DNA of 39,720 nucleotides from assembly GCA_017645765.1 (NCBI GenBank), contig JAGCNV010000105.1, positions 1-39,720 of the forward strand. The letters run 5' to 3'. Positions 32,996 to 39,720 of the stretch are shown here, piece after piece (within the stretch, counting starts at the first letter, position 1; the number at the start of each line of letters is the position of its first letter). The position numbers and the translations under genes are program-made. Below the pieces are notes generated by a model. That model did not search any database. It was not told the origin of the DNA and saw nothing but the letters and a program-made list of their open reading frames with translations. Source of the DNA: a bacterium (lineage in GTDB: Bacteria > UBP6 > UBA1177).

Positions 32996-33685
32996 TTAGA
33001 AATCCGTTACTTCGAATCCGGCAGGGATAACTGCTTTGAAATCCTTTTTGTCGAGAGCCGGATTGCGTTTGATGTCGCTGAAAGTGAACTGGGTCATGTT
33101 TTTCATCAGATCGATGATGATGACACTGTCGATCTCATTGTTGATCGCGGTTATGAAAATGTATTTTACCTGCTGGTTCGGCGTTTTCGGGGTGAGTTTG
33201 AGCATTTTCGAGCCGTCTTTTATGACCATTCCGGTCTTTTTAGCTTTCTCTATCGTGCCGGTCGAATCGCCGATCGTGAACTTTTTGCTGACTTCGTTGA
33301 GACCTTTGAGGAAAGCGAGGTATTCAGCAGCTTCGTTCGACGATTTCTTGACCATGACATTCTTTTTCTCGAAGTTGATGATCGAGGTTTTTTCGGAATC
33401 GACGATGATCTGTTCGACCATTTTTCCGCCCATGAGAGCGTCCATTCTGATGTCACTCGGAGCGATGAACATCACTGTTCCATTGTCGTGGCTCTTTTTT
33501 CCTGTCGCGTTCTGTGTCGTGACGCGGTCGAATTTTGCGGAAAAACTTTTGAGATTGTTATACTGACCTAAAATCGCTGCCGCGATGCTTTCGCCGTCGT
33601 TTTTCGGAGCTTCTTTCGGCGCATCGGCTGCAAAAAGCGATGAAACCGCGAAAACCAAAATGAAGAGAATTTTTATAAATTTCAT
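32996..33685 (-). CDS. lolA: LolA-like periplasmic lipoprotein carrier
   Basis: LolA shuttles lipoproteins from the inner membrane LolCDE complex through the periplasm to the outer membrane. The 229 residues begin with a signal peptide (MKFIKILFILVFAVSSLFA), then AILGQYNNLKSFSAKFDRVT, the typical start of the LolA half-barrel, and IAPSDIRMD for the usual P.xxRW segment. The end, FTFSDIKRNPALDKKDFKAV, matches the family C-terminus. It lies 9 nt after a lipoprotein gene, and its AGGAGG site overlaps that gene's stop region. Two lipoproteins precede it in the same operon. A related DUF4292 or LolA-fold protein with another lipid cargo is possible. Confidence 0.85.
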   Translation of the reverse strand: MKFIKILFILVFAVSSLFAADAPKEAPKNDGESIAAAILGQYNNLKSFSAKFDRVTTQNATGKKSHDNGTVMFIAPSDIRMDALMGGKMVEQIIVDSEKTSIINFEKKNVMVKKSSNEAAEYLAFLKGLNEVSKKFTIGDSTGTIEKAKKTGMVIKDGSKMLKLTPKTPNQQVKYIFITAINNEIDSVIIIDLMKNMTQFTFSDIKRNPALDKKDFKAVIPAGFEVTDF

Positions 33686-33694
33686 GTCGTCCTC

Positions 33695-35350
33695 CTATTT
33701 GTAGACTTTTTCAACTTCGTCTTTTGTCATATCATATTCAACAAATCTGCGCGTGAGAGCCGAAAAACCGAAAAATCTCATCGGCGCAGGGCTTTCAATC
33801 TCAGTCATTATGTCGGCTGAAGCAAATCCGACGAACGGGATCCCCTGCCCTATCGTTATATAAAAAGAAGTTTCCGGCTCTGTTGCAAAGCTGTCATCTG
33901 CGCGGCGGATGGCAACTGAAACATAGTCGTCTTCGAATGAAAACGAATCTTCTGAATCGCTGCTGCCAAGTTCAGTCGCCGTGCCGACGAATTCTTTTTT
34001 ACCGAATGTTTCACGTGAAACAGTGTAAGTACCCTTCGTGGAGGATCCTTCGTCATCCAAGCCTTCGTAAACAAATCTGTAGGTCATCGGCGAAGTGATT
34101 CCGCGCGCCGCTTCAATTTTGTCGATAAAAGGTGAATTGTCGTAGGTCGTAACGCTGTTTTTCGGGAATGACGAGTTGCTTGAAGCAAGATAAGGCCTCA
34201 TTTCGAGTTCGTAAGTCGAAGTCGCCTTAGAATCGAAAGGTTCTATCATCCAGCTTGAAGCGGCAAAATCATACGCTCTGACATATCCGTTTTTCATTCC
34301 GATCCAGATTATCTCGCCGCTTTCTGCTTCGACCGTTTCCCAAGAAGATGAGATTTCGGTATTTTCATCGGAAAGAGCCTCTTTTTCCTCGTCACTCAGG
34401 TCTTTTTTGAAAACCTGAACCTTTTGAGAGAGCGCTTCTCCTTCAAATTTCCTGTATTTGTAAGCGGAACCGTACGGAAAAACGTTTACCGCCGAAATAT
34501 CGAAACCTTCTGGCGTTTCGAGTGTATGCAGAGAATTGAGATCGGCATCGAATATTTCAAGTTTGTTCTCTTTGAAAAACGCGAGTTTACCGCCGTAAAG
34601 ACGAACCATCCGCCCTTCAATGTAATCGTCAAGAACTTTCGCTTCTTCAGTTTCCAGATCTTTGTCTGTCGTATAAACCGTACCTGTGAGATCATCGAAA
34701 AGATAGATTTTTTTGCCGATAACGGCAATTTCAGCGACCGGAAAGTCGATTTCGACCCAGTTTCCGTTGCCTTCGGTATCGACGAAACCAATGTAGTAAG
34801 CAGCAAAATCTGAACCGGAGAAGAAAAAGCCTTCATCATTGTAATTTTTCACGATTTCAGGATAAAAATCGAGAAGGAAACTGCGGTTGAACTCTTTGAT
34901 CTGCTCGATTTTGTTGTCGAACTTTCTGAGAACGATCCTTCCTTTGTGGTGAGGCAGATGCATCTCCTCTTTTTTCTTGTCCTTCCAGTGTTCGGAAATG
35001 ACTTGTCCCGTTGATGCAACAGCGACAACAGCCTCTCCGCCTGAGATTATTTTGTCGATCGAAACACCCGTTCCGCCGACATATATCCCGCGTTTCTTAT
35101 CGCGTTTGTCTTTAAAACCTTTGTCTATTTTCTGTTCGCATCCGCTGATTTTCTTTATCCTGGCGCCGTATTTCGGCGAATTGTCAACAACAAAAGCCAT
35201 GTATGAAGTTTTTCCGTTTTTACACTTCATACCGCTCACGGTCGTATATGCCGACGGACTGTCGAAAACATAGTTCGGACCGCTTGAACTGCATGATACG
35301 GCAATGAGAAAAACAGCAAAAACTATGAATAATCCGCAAGTATTTCTCAT
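33695..35350 (-). CDS. Lipoprotein of unknown function
   Basis: A 551-residue exported protein with a lipoprotein signal: MRNTCGLFIVFAVFLIAVSC, lipidated at Cys20, with Ser at +2, which in enterobacterial rules favours the outer membrane. The mature part is rich in short beta-strand and turn repeats with aromatic-glycine ends, and contains LFDDLTGTVYTTD and IIWIGMKNGYVRAYDFAAS, similar to a beta-propeller or WD/PQQ-like fold. No enzyme motif is visible. The start overlaps the stop of the upstream lipoprotein by ATGA, and the ribosome binding site is GGAG. lolA follows after 9 nt. BamB-like assembly factors also have a lipoprotein-propeller layout, but the match is too loose for that name. Confidence 0.75.
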   Translation of the reverse strand: MRNTCGLFIVFAVFLIAVSCSSSGPNYVFDSPSAYTTVSGMKCKNGKTSYMAFVVDNSPKYGARIKKISGCEQKIDKGFKDKRDKKRGIYVGGTGVSIDKIISGGEAVVAVASTGQVISEHWKDKKKEEMHLPHHKGRIVLRKFDNKIEQIKEFNRSFLLDFYPEIVKNYNDEGFFFSGSDFAAYYIGFVDTEGNGNWVEIDFPVAEIAVIGKKIYLFDDLTGTVYTTDKDLETEEAKVLDDYIEGRMVRLYGGKLAFFKENKLEIFDADLNSLHTLETPEGFDISAVNVFPYGSAYKYRKFEGEALSQKVQVFKKDLSDEEKEALSDENTEISSSWETVEAESGEIIWIGMKNGYVRAYDFAASSWMIEPFDSKATSTYELEMRPYLASSNSSFPKNSVTTYDNSPFIDKIEAARGITSPMTYRFVYEGLDDEGSSTKGTYTVSRETFGKKEFVGTATELGSSDSEDSFSFEDDYVSVAIRRADDSFATEPETSFYITIGQGIPFVGFASADIMTEIESPAPMRFFGFSALTRRFVEYDMTKDEVEKVYK

Positions 35351-36720
35351 TCGAGAACTCCGATTTTCTTAATGAATTCTTCCGACATAAGATCTATCGA
35401 ATAGAGATACGCCCTGTCGTCCTGAAAACACGAAACAAAAAGATAACCGGTTGTATTTCCTGTGCTTTTCGTGTAAAGCTGATAAGGATGACACTCTTTT
35501 TTATCATCTTTGTAGGAAATTTCATCTCGGACGGAGTTTCTTGCAGAATCGATGATGATAATTTTTTCATCGGTAGGAGCCGCAACGAAAATCAAGTCTC
35601 CGATACGCTTGGAAGTTTTGCTTTCGTCAGCTTCAGCCGCATCGCTGTCGTCAGTCGTTTCATCGTCAGCCGCTCTGGTTTCAACCTGATCTTCGGAGAC
35701 ATCAGTATCGTCAATTTCGTCGTCGTCAGTCTCGTCGACATCATTTTCTTCCGCAGTATCGCTATCTTCAACCGTCTCATCATCGCTTTCGGCGACTTCG
35801 GAACTGTAAGGCAGAACCGCCATTTCACCCAGATTGCCGCTGACAGCAAGGGTTTTAACTATTTTCAGAGATTTGTCTTCGATTTTGAAAGTGACGATCT
35901 GCGGCGCGGTATCTTCATCATAAGCGTATTCGTAGGTATCTTCATTGTAAGTATTCTGGAAAACGGCATAAAAAAGTTCTCCGTCGCCCGACTGCTTGAT
36001 CGAACGGACGTCAAATCCTTTCGTCGGAAGGTCTATCGGAAGCTGAAGCACTGAAACAACGAAATCTTCGAGAGTCTCTCTTGCCTCAATGAGCGAAATA
36101 TTGCCCGAACTTCTGTGCGAAGCGAGGAAATAACCCGAATTTTTATCGTAAAGTATTTCGGTGACCCCGAATTTGAGTTTTGAAGTCTTTATCACTTTCC
36201 ATTCTTCGGTGTCGATAACCGAAAGCTCGCCGTTCAAAAGGTGCGTGACCATGAGTTTCGATTCATCTTCGTTGAGTGCAAGCGCATAAGGTTCTTTCTT
36301 CGTCTTCAAAATATCCGGGTAGTCATCTTTCGTCCCTTCATCGTATTGAAGCCTGTAACTTCCTGATTTTCCGGCAACTTTCGCTCTGACGACACCGTGT
36401 TTGTCACGCGTCGTTACGAAGACATCCTTTTCATCGGCCGAAACCGCCATTTTACCGGCAATTGAAGGAACAAGAAGCGAATTTTTGAAAACAAGGTCAC
36501 CGGAATCGTCGATTTCCATGAGCACCAGCTCGCCGAAATCGTATTTGCGGTTCATGTTGCTGCTGAGGTAGATAAAACTCTTTCCGTCATCGAAAAAGTA
36601 AAAATCGGTGATGCGGTTTACGACTCCGGCAGGCGGATAGATGTATTTCGTGTCCGAATCGCAGGACATGAACACCGCTGCAAAAGCCGTAATAAGCAGG
36701 AAACGAAAATTTTTCGACAT
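35347..36720 (-). CDS. Beta-propeller-like lipoprotein with acidic Asp/Glu/Thr insert
   Basis: A 457-residue lipoprotein. The signal is MSKNFRFLLITAFAAVFMSC with Cys20, then Asp at +2. The body carries YncE-type repeats: MAVSADEKDVFVTTRD, YALALNEDESKLMVTHLLNG and ELSVIDTEEWKVIK, consistent with a seven-bladed propeller. Between ~310 and 370 a strongly acidic insert runs with SDDETVEDSDTAEE and similar segments; comparable low-complexity tracts occur in the lipoprotein at 39412. Function unknown. The ribosome binding site AGGAG overlaps the stop of the upstream acyltransferase, 9 nt away, and the end overlaps the next lipoprotein by ATGA, so this is a tight operon. Confidence 0.75.
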   Translation of the reverse strand: MSKNFRFLLITAFAAVFMSCDSDTKYIYPPAGVVNRITDFYFFDDGKSFIYLSSNMNRKYDFGELVLMEIDDSGDLVFKNSLLVPSIAGKMAVSADEKDVFVTTRDKHGVVRAKVAGKSGSYRLQYDEGTKDDYPDILKTKKEPYALALNEDESKLMVTHLLNGELSVIDTEEWKVIKTSKLKFGVTEILYDKNSGYFLASHRSSGNISLIEARETLEDFVVSVLQLPIDLPTKGFDVRSIKQSGDGELFYAVFQNTYNEDTYEYAYDEDTAPQIVTFKIEDKSLKIVKTLAVSGNLGEMAVLPYSSEVAESDDETVEDSDTAEENDVDETDDDEIDDTDVSEDQVETRAADDETTDDSDAAEADESKTSKRIGDLIFVAAPTDEKIIIIDSARNSVRDEISYKDDKKECHPYQLYTKSTGNTTGYLFVSCFQDDRAYLYSIDLMSEEFIKKIGVLE

Positions 36721-36729
36721 AAAAATCTC

Positions 36730-37626
36730 CTATTTGTAAACGCCGCGCAGCTCTTCCGGGTGAAGGGACGCGACTTTTTTTCCGAGGTTATCCATAAACG
36801 CCTGCTTAAGCCCCTGATCATCGCCGATTTCGTTAAGAATATCTGACACATACTCAGCTTTTCCGACGTTTATCCTTATATTTGACGGATGAAGTTTTCC
36901 CTGAGATATCGGGAGCATTTTTTCGCCGCCTAAAATAGAAACCGGCTGAACGAGAACATTTTCACCGGTGTCAATCATCCTGTAAACTCCGGCAAGAAAG
37001 TGATCCATACTTCCGTCGCGGCTTCTTTTGCCTTCAGGAAAAACGAGGAACATCTTGACCTTAGCCTTAATGTCTTCCGCAACCTTTGCAGCAGCTCTGG
37101 CGATAACGCGGATCGGATATGCGACAGGCACCGATGCTACAGTCTGCGACTGGGCGATAAGAAGCGAATTGAAGTGCATGCTCGCGAATTTTCTGACAGG
37201 ATGGGAAAAAACTTTCGGACCTGCAATAACTGCAAGTTTTCCGGCAAGTCCCGCTTTAGCGAAGTCGTTGTCGAAAGCCGCAGCAAAAATATTCGCATCG
37301 GAATAACTTACGTGGTTCGCAACGAAAACAAGCCTGTCAGCTTTGCCTTCTGCAAGCAAATTCAAAGCATTATCGAGATTTTCAGTACCTTTGATATCGA
37401 ATTTAAGCATGATATCGAGAACAAGTTTCATAATATTGCGGACAAATTCCGATCCTTCAGAATAACCCCAGTCCTCGCCTGCAACTTCATATTTTTTAAG
37501 AAATTCAGAAACTGCGCTGTCAGGCTGATTGTCGACAAAATTCCGAACTACGGGAACAAGATCATCCGGAAGCGCATCTTCCCATCCTTTAAGCGTTTCA
37601 TAAAGCAGTTCTTTTTCTTCTGACAT
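36730..37626 (-). CDS. PlsC-like lysophospholipid/glycerol-phosphate acyltransferase
   Basis: PlsC-family enzymes move acyl chains to glycerol-phosphate or lysophospholipid at the inner membrane. Motif I, NHVSYSD, gives the catalytic His105 and Asp110, and motif III, FPEGKRSRDG (Glu198), binds the phosphate. I chose the start at 37626 (MSEEKELL, 298 residues) because GGAG lies just before it; the in-frame ATG at 37638 overlaps that site and has none of its own. The ~100-residue N-terminal region before motif I is longer than in classical PlsC and is mostly helical. No transmembrane segment is evident. It heads the minus-strand envelope operon with two lipoproteins and lolA, which suggests a role in lipid or lipoprotein maturation. 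Confidence 0.88.
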   Translation of the reverse strand: MSEEKELLYETLKGWEDALPDDLVPVVRNFVDNQPDSAVSEFLKKYEVAGEDWGYSEGSEFVRNIMKLVLDIMLKFDIKGTENLDNALNLLAEGKADRLVFVANHVSYSDANIFAAAFDNDFAKAGLAGKLAVIAGPKVFSHPVRKFASMHFNSLLIAQSQTVASVPVAYPIRVIARAAAKVAEDIKAKVKMFLVFPEGKRSRDGSMDHFLAGVYRMIDTGENVLVQPVSILGGEKMLPISQGKLHPSNIRINVGKAEYVSDILNEIGDDQGLKQAFMDNLGKKVASLHPEELRGVYK

Positions 37627-37661
37627 AAGTTTCTCCATGTCAATAAATCAAAACCGCGATT

Positions 37662-37688
37662 TTTATATTAAGCACGTTTAAAAATCAA
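37662..37688 (-). promoter_or_regulatory. Weak candidate promoter of the envelope operon
   Basis: Minus strand: TTGATT (37683-37688) and TATAAA (37662-37667), 15 nt apart, which is shorter than ideal. It would start transcription about 28 nt before the acyltransferase ATG. Confidence 0.35.
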
Positions 37689-37778
37689 GTAATGTCGCCT
37701 TTGTCATCGGGATCGCGCCGGTTTTTCGCCGGAACACACAATTTTTACCAAAAAACAGGATTTTTTTTTCGATATAAC

Positions 37779-37784
37779 TATAAT
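37779..37784 (+). promoter_or_regulatory. Candidate -10 box of pepD
   Basis: A perfect TATAAT about 41 nt before the pepD start, but no recognisable -35 element lies at 15-18 nt upstream. It may use an extended -10 or an activator, or be chance in AT-rich DNA. Confidence 0.35.
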
Positions 37785-37824
37785 TTGCCGTTTTCGGTAT
37801 TTAACAATCATTTCGGAGGAAAAA

Positions 37825-39297
37825 ATGAACAACAAAATCCAGGCAGTTCTTGATTTGTTCGCAGAACTCGACAAGGTTCCGCGTCAGAGCAAACATGAGG
37901 AAAAAATCAGCGCATGGCTCGTTGAATGGGCTGAAAAACACGGTCTCAAAGCTGAAAGAGACGAGTCGATGAACGTTTTGATCAAGGCTCCGGCAACTCC
38001 CGGCTACGAAGACAAACCGACAGTAGTCATTCAGGGTCACATGGACATGGTCTGCGAGAAAATCGCAGGCAGCAGCCACGATTTCAGCAAAGATCCGATC
38101 AAATGCATCGTTGACGGCGAATGGCTGAAAGCTGACGGCACGACGCTCGGAGCTGACGACGGCATCGCGCTTGCAATGGGACTTCTTCTTGCAACGGATA
38201 AAGACGTCATTCATCCGCCGCTTGAACTTCTCTTCACAATCGACGAGGAAACAGGTCTTACCGGCGCAAACACCCTTAAACCGGGCTGGCTCACCGGCAA
38301 GATACTTCTCAACATCGACACCGAAGACGAAGGCGTTTTCACGATCGGCTGTGCAGGCGGAAGAGACACGAAAATCGAATTCGAATACGAACCTGTTGAA
38401 GTTCCTGCAGACGATAAATTTTTCTATGAACTCAAAGTCTGGGGACTCTCGGGCGGTCACAGCGGCGTTGACATCAACCTGCCGAGAGGAAATTCCAACA
38501 TCATCGCGGCAAGAATACTCGATGAAGCAGCAAGAAATGCGGCAACAAAACTTATCTCTATCGAAGGCGGCAGCGCACACAACGCTATTCCGCGTGAAAC
38601 CAAAGCTGTTTTCTCGACAGACAAAGATGTTACGGCTGCTCTGGGGGCTCTCCGCGGGAAAATAATCGGTGAAATCGGCTACGCTGAACCGAATATGAAA
38701 ATCGACATAACACCTGTTGCAAACAACTACCGCAACGAGCTCAGCCAGAAAGACACAGAAAAACTCATCGGCATAATGATGGCTATGCCTCACGGGGTAG
38801 CCGCGATGAGCAAGGATGTCGAAGGTCTGCCGGAAACTTCCAACAATTTCGCGACAATCAAAATGACCATGCCGACCGGAAGAGGCGGTCTTCTGAGAAG
38901 TGAAACGGGTAAAGTTTCGATACTTTCAAGCCAGAGAAGTTCCGTTGAAAGCAGACTCGACTGGATTTCGAGAAAAGTCGAGGCAATTGCAAAAGCAGCA
39001 GGCGCAAAAACGGCTACAAGCGACGGTTATCCGAGCTGGGAACCGAATATGGACAGCGCACTCAATAAAAAATGCGTCGAAATTTATACGAAACTTTTCG
39101 GCAAAGCTCCGAAAGTCGAAATCATCCACGCAGGACTTGAATGCGGAATCATCGGCTCGAAGAACGAAGGAATGGACATGGTTTCGTTCGGCCCGACAAT
39201 CAAAAACCCGCACACTCCCGACGAAAGACTTGAAATCGCAACTGTCGGTAAAGTCTGGGATTTCTGCGTAGAACTTCTTAAAGAACTCAGCAAATAG
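37825..39297 (+). CDS. pepD: Aminoacyl-histidine dipeptidase (M20 family)
   Basis: PepD hydrolyses Xaa-His and other dipeptides with two zinc or cobalt ions in the cytoplasm. The M20C motifs are present: VIQGHMDMVCEK (first metal histidine), TLGADDGIALAMG (bridging Asp), TIDEETGLTGA (catalytic and metal Glu), LLNIDTEDEG and GLSGGHSGVDINLPRGN, with VEIIHAGLECGII near the C-terminus. The 490 residues match the family (about 485). The ribosome binding site is CGGAGG. It is apparently monocistronic and divergent from the envelope operon. Confidence 0.96.
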   Translation: MNNKIQAVLDLFAELDKVPRQSKHEEKISAWLVEWAEKHGLKAERDESMNVLIKAPATPGYEDKPTVVIQGHMDMVCEKIAGSSHDFSKDPIKCIVDGEWLKADGTTLGADDGIALAMGLLLATDKDVIHPPLELLFTIDEETGLTGANTLKPGWLTGKILLNIDTEDEGVFTIGCAGGRDTKIEFEYEPVEVPADDKFFYELKVWGLSGGHSGVDINLPRGNSNIIAARILDEAARNAATKLISIEGGSAHNAIPRETKAVFSTDKDVTAALGALRGKIIGEIGYAEPNMKIDITPVANNYRNELSQKDTEKLIGIMMAMPHGVAAMSKDVEGLPETSNNFATIKMTMPTGRGGLLRSETGKVSILSSQRSSVESRLDWISRKVEAIAKAAGAKTATSDGYPSWEPNMDSALNKKCVEIYTKLFGKAPKVEIIHAGLECGIIGSKNEGMDMVSFGPTIKNPHTPDERLEIATVGKVWDFCVELLKELSK

Positions 39298-39338
39298 AGT
39301 TTTTCGCCCGTTTTCAATTAACTAAACAATCCGCTTTC

Positions 39339-39369
39339 TTGCTTTTTTTTCAAAATTCAGTAGTATAAT
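39339..39369 (+). promoter_or_regulatory. Candidate promoter of the last lipoprotein gene
   Basis: Perfect TATAAT (39364-39369) with TTGCTT (39339-39344) 19 nt upstream, which is long for the spacer. The start would be near 39376, about 36 nt before the ATG. Confidence 0.45.
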
Positions 39370-39411
39370 GCGCTATTTTTGAATTGATGTTTTTTACTAT
39401 AGGAGTTTGAG

Positions 39412-39720
39412 ATGAAGAAGTTTTTTGTTGTACTTGTACTTTTTTGTGCAATGTTGTTTTTTGTTTCATGCGGCGACGGCGGCAGTGACAACAACGGCAA
39501 GAAGCAGGGCGAGCTTTACGGTTCCTGCTATCCGAACAAGACCTGCAACGAAGGTCTTGTCTGCGACGAGGAGAACGACGTCTGCCTGCCAGGTGACGAT
39601 TCCGACATTCCGGATACCGCTGTAACGGACGGCGACACGTCAGACACAGGAATGCCTGATGAAGACACCGGTGACACCGAAGAGCCGGACGAAAAGGACG
39701 ATACCGACACATCCGATACC
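39412..39720 (+). CDS. Cysteine-rich, Asp/Thr-rich lipoprotein (cut by window edge)
   Basis: The first 103 codons are visible and the frame stays open to the window end. The signal is MKKFFVVLVLFCAMLFFVSC with lipidated Cys20 and Gly at +2. Next comes a small four-cysteine module, GSCYPNKTCNEGLVCDEEND then VCLP, related in style to the module in the surface protein at 4824. After that an acidic, threonine-rich stalk begins (DTGDTEEPDEKDDTDTSDT). Such stalks usually hold a folded domain away from the membrane; that domain, if present, is outside the window. The ribosome binding site is AGGAG. Confidence 0.85.
   Translation, partial: MKKFFVVLVLFCAMLFFVSCGDGGSDNNGKKQGELYGSCYPNKTCNEGLVCDEENDVCLPGDDSDIPDTAVTDGDTSDTGMPDEDTGDTEEPDEKDDTDTSDT

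Noticed and set aside
32912-33571. A 219-codon open frame on the plus strand opposite lolA
   Set aside because: Shadow of lolA and the M16 start; no ribosome binding site and no recognisable motif.
37801-38793. A 330-codon open frame on the minus strand opposite pepD
   Set aside because: Fully contained in pepD, whose M20 motifs are clear; the antisense frame shows no family features.

Overview
The window reads as ordinary chromosome from a Gram-negative bacterium that is probably anaerobic. An outer membrane is indicated by a LolA-type carrier, a signal-peptide beta-barrel protein, several lipoproteins and type IV pilins. A low-oxygen life is suggested, not proven, by a pyruvate phosphate dikinase and a very large 2-hydroxyacyl-CoA dehydratase activase-type iron-sulfur protein. 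Two features recall Myxococcota and other former Deltaproteobacteria: Asp/Thr/Glu-rich lipoproteins, and a surface protein ending in a GGxGGC, transmembrane helix, basic residue tail. The lineage cannot be fixed from this window. There is no phage, transposase, CRISPR array, tRNA or rRNA.

Layout. 1-3168: the str operon on the minus strand (rpsL, rpsG, fusA, start of tuf) with a near-consensus promoter. 3315-4719: a minus-strand pair, rimI and an uncharacterised eight-cysteine protein with an AT-hook-like tail. 4742-7844: a secreted, probably C-terminally anchored surface protein. 7913-10929: ppdK with an unusual amphipathic tail. 10930-14700: a repeat-rich stretch holding htpX, tilS and two paralogous type IV pilins. 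It has ~95-bp direct repeats on both sides of htpX, CCCTAAA-type arrays, GTAGAGACG palindromes on both sides of the pilins, and -24/-12 (sigma-54) promoters before each pilin. 14713-23730: recB, recD and a double activase, joined by ATGA overlaps. 23756-28813: GAF-domain protein, membrane protein, mutL, miaA. 28810-37688, minus strand: a cell-envelope block in the order plsC-like acyltransferase, beta-propeller lipoprotein, second lipoprotein, lolA, M16 peptidase, a 25-residue membrane peptide, and a beta-barrel protein with a Pro/Ala/Glu linker. 37779-39720: pepD and the start of another lipoprotein.

How the genes fit together. The first block is translation machinery. recBD and mutL serve DNA repair; tilS and miaA modify tRNA. 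The minus-strand block from plsC to the barrel protein looks like an envelope biogenesis unit in which lipoproteins are encoded beside a LolA-like carrier and a lipid acyltransferase. Most sigma-70-like promoters I could find have a 16-nt spacer.

The items most worth a second look are the eight-cysteine/AT-hook protein, the 25-residue membrane peptide, the sigma-54 promoters on both pilins, the repeat pair around htpX, recBD without an adjacent recC but coupled to a double activase, and the C-terminal sorting-like tail. All functional calls come from reading motifs by eye; no database search was run.
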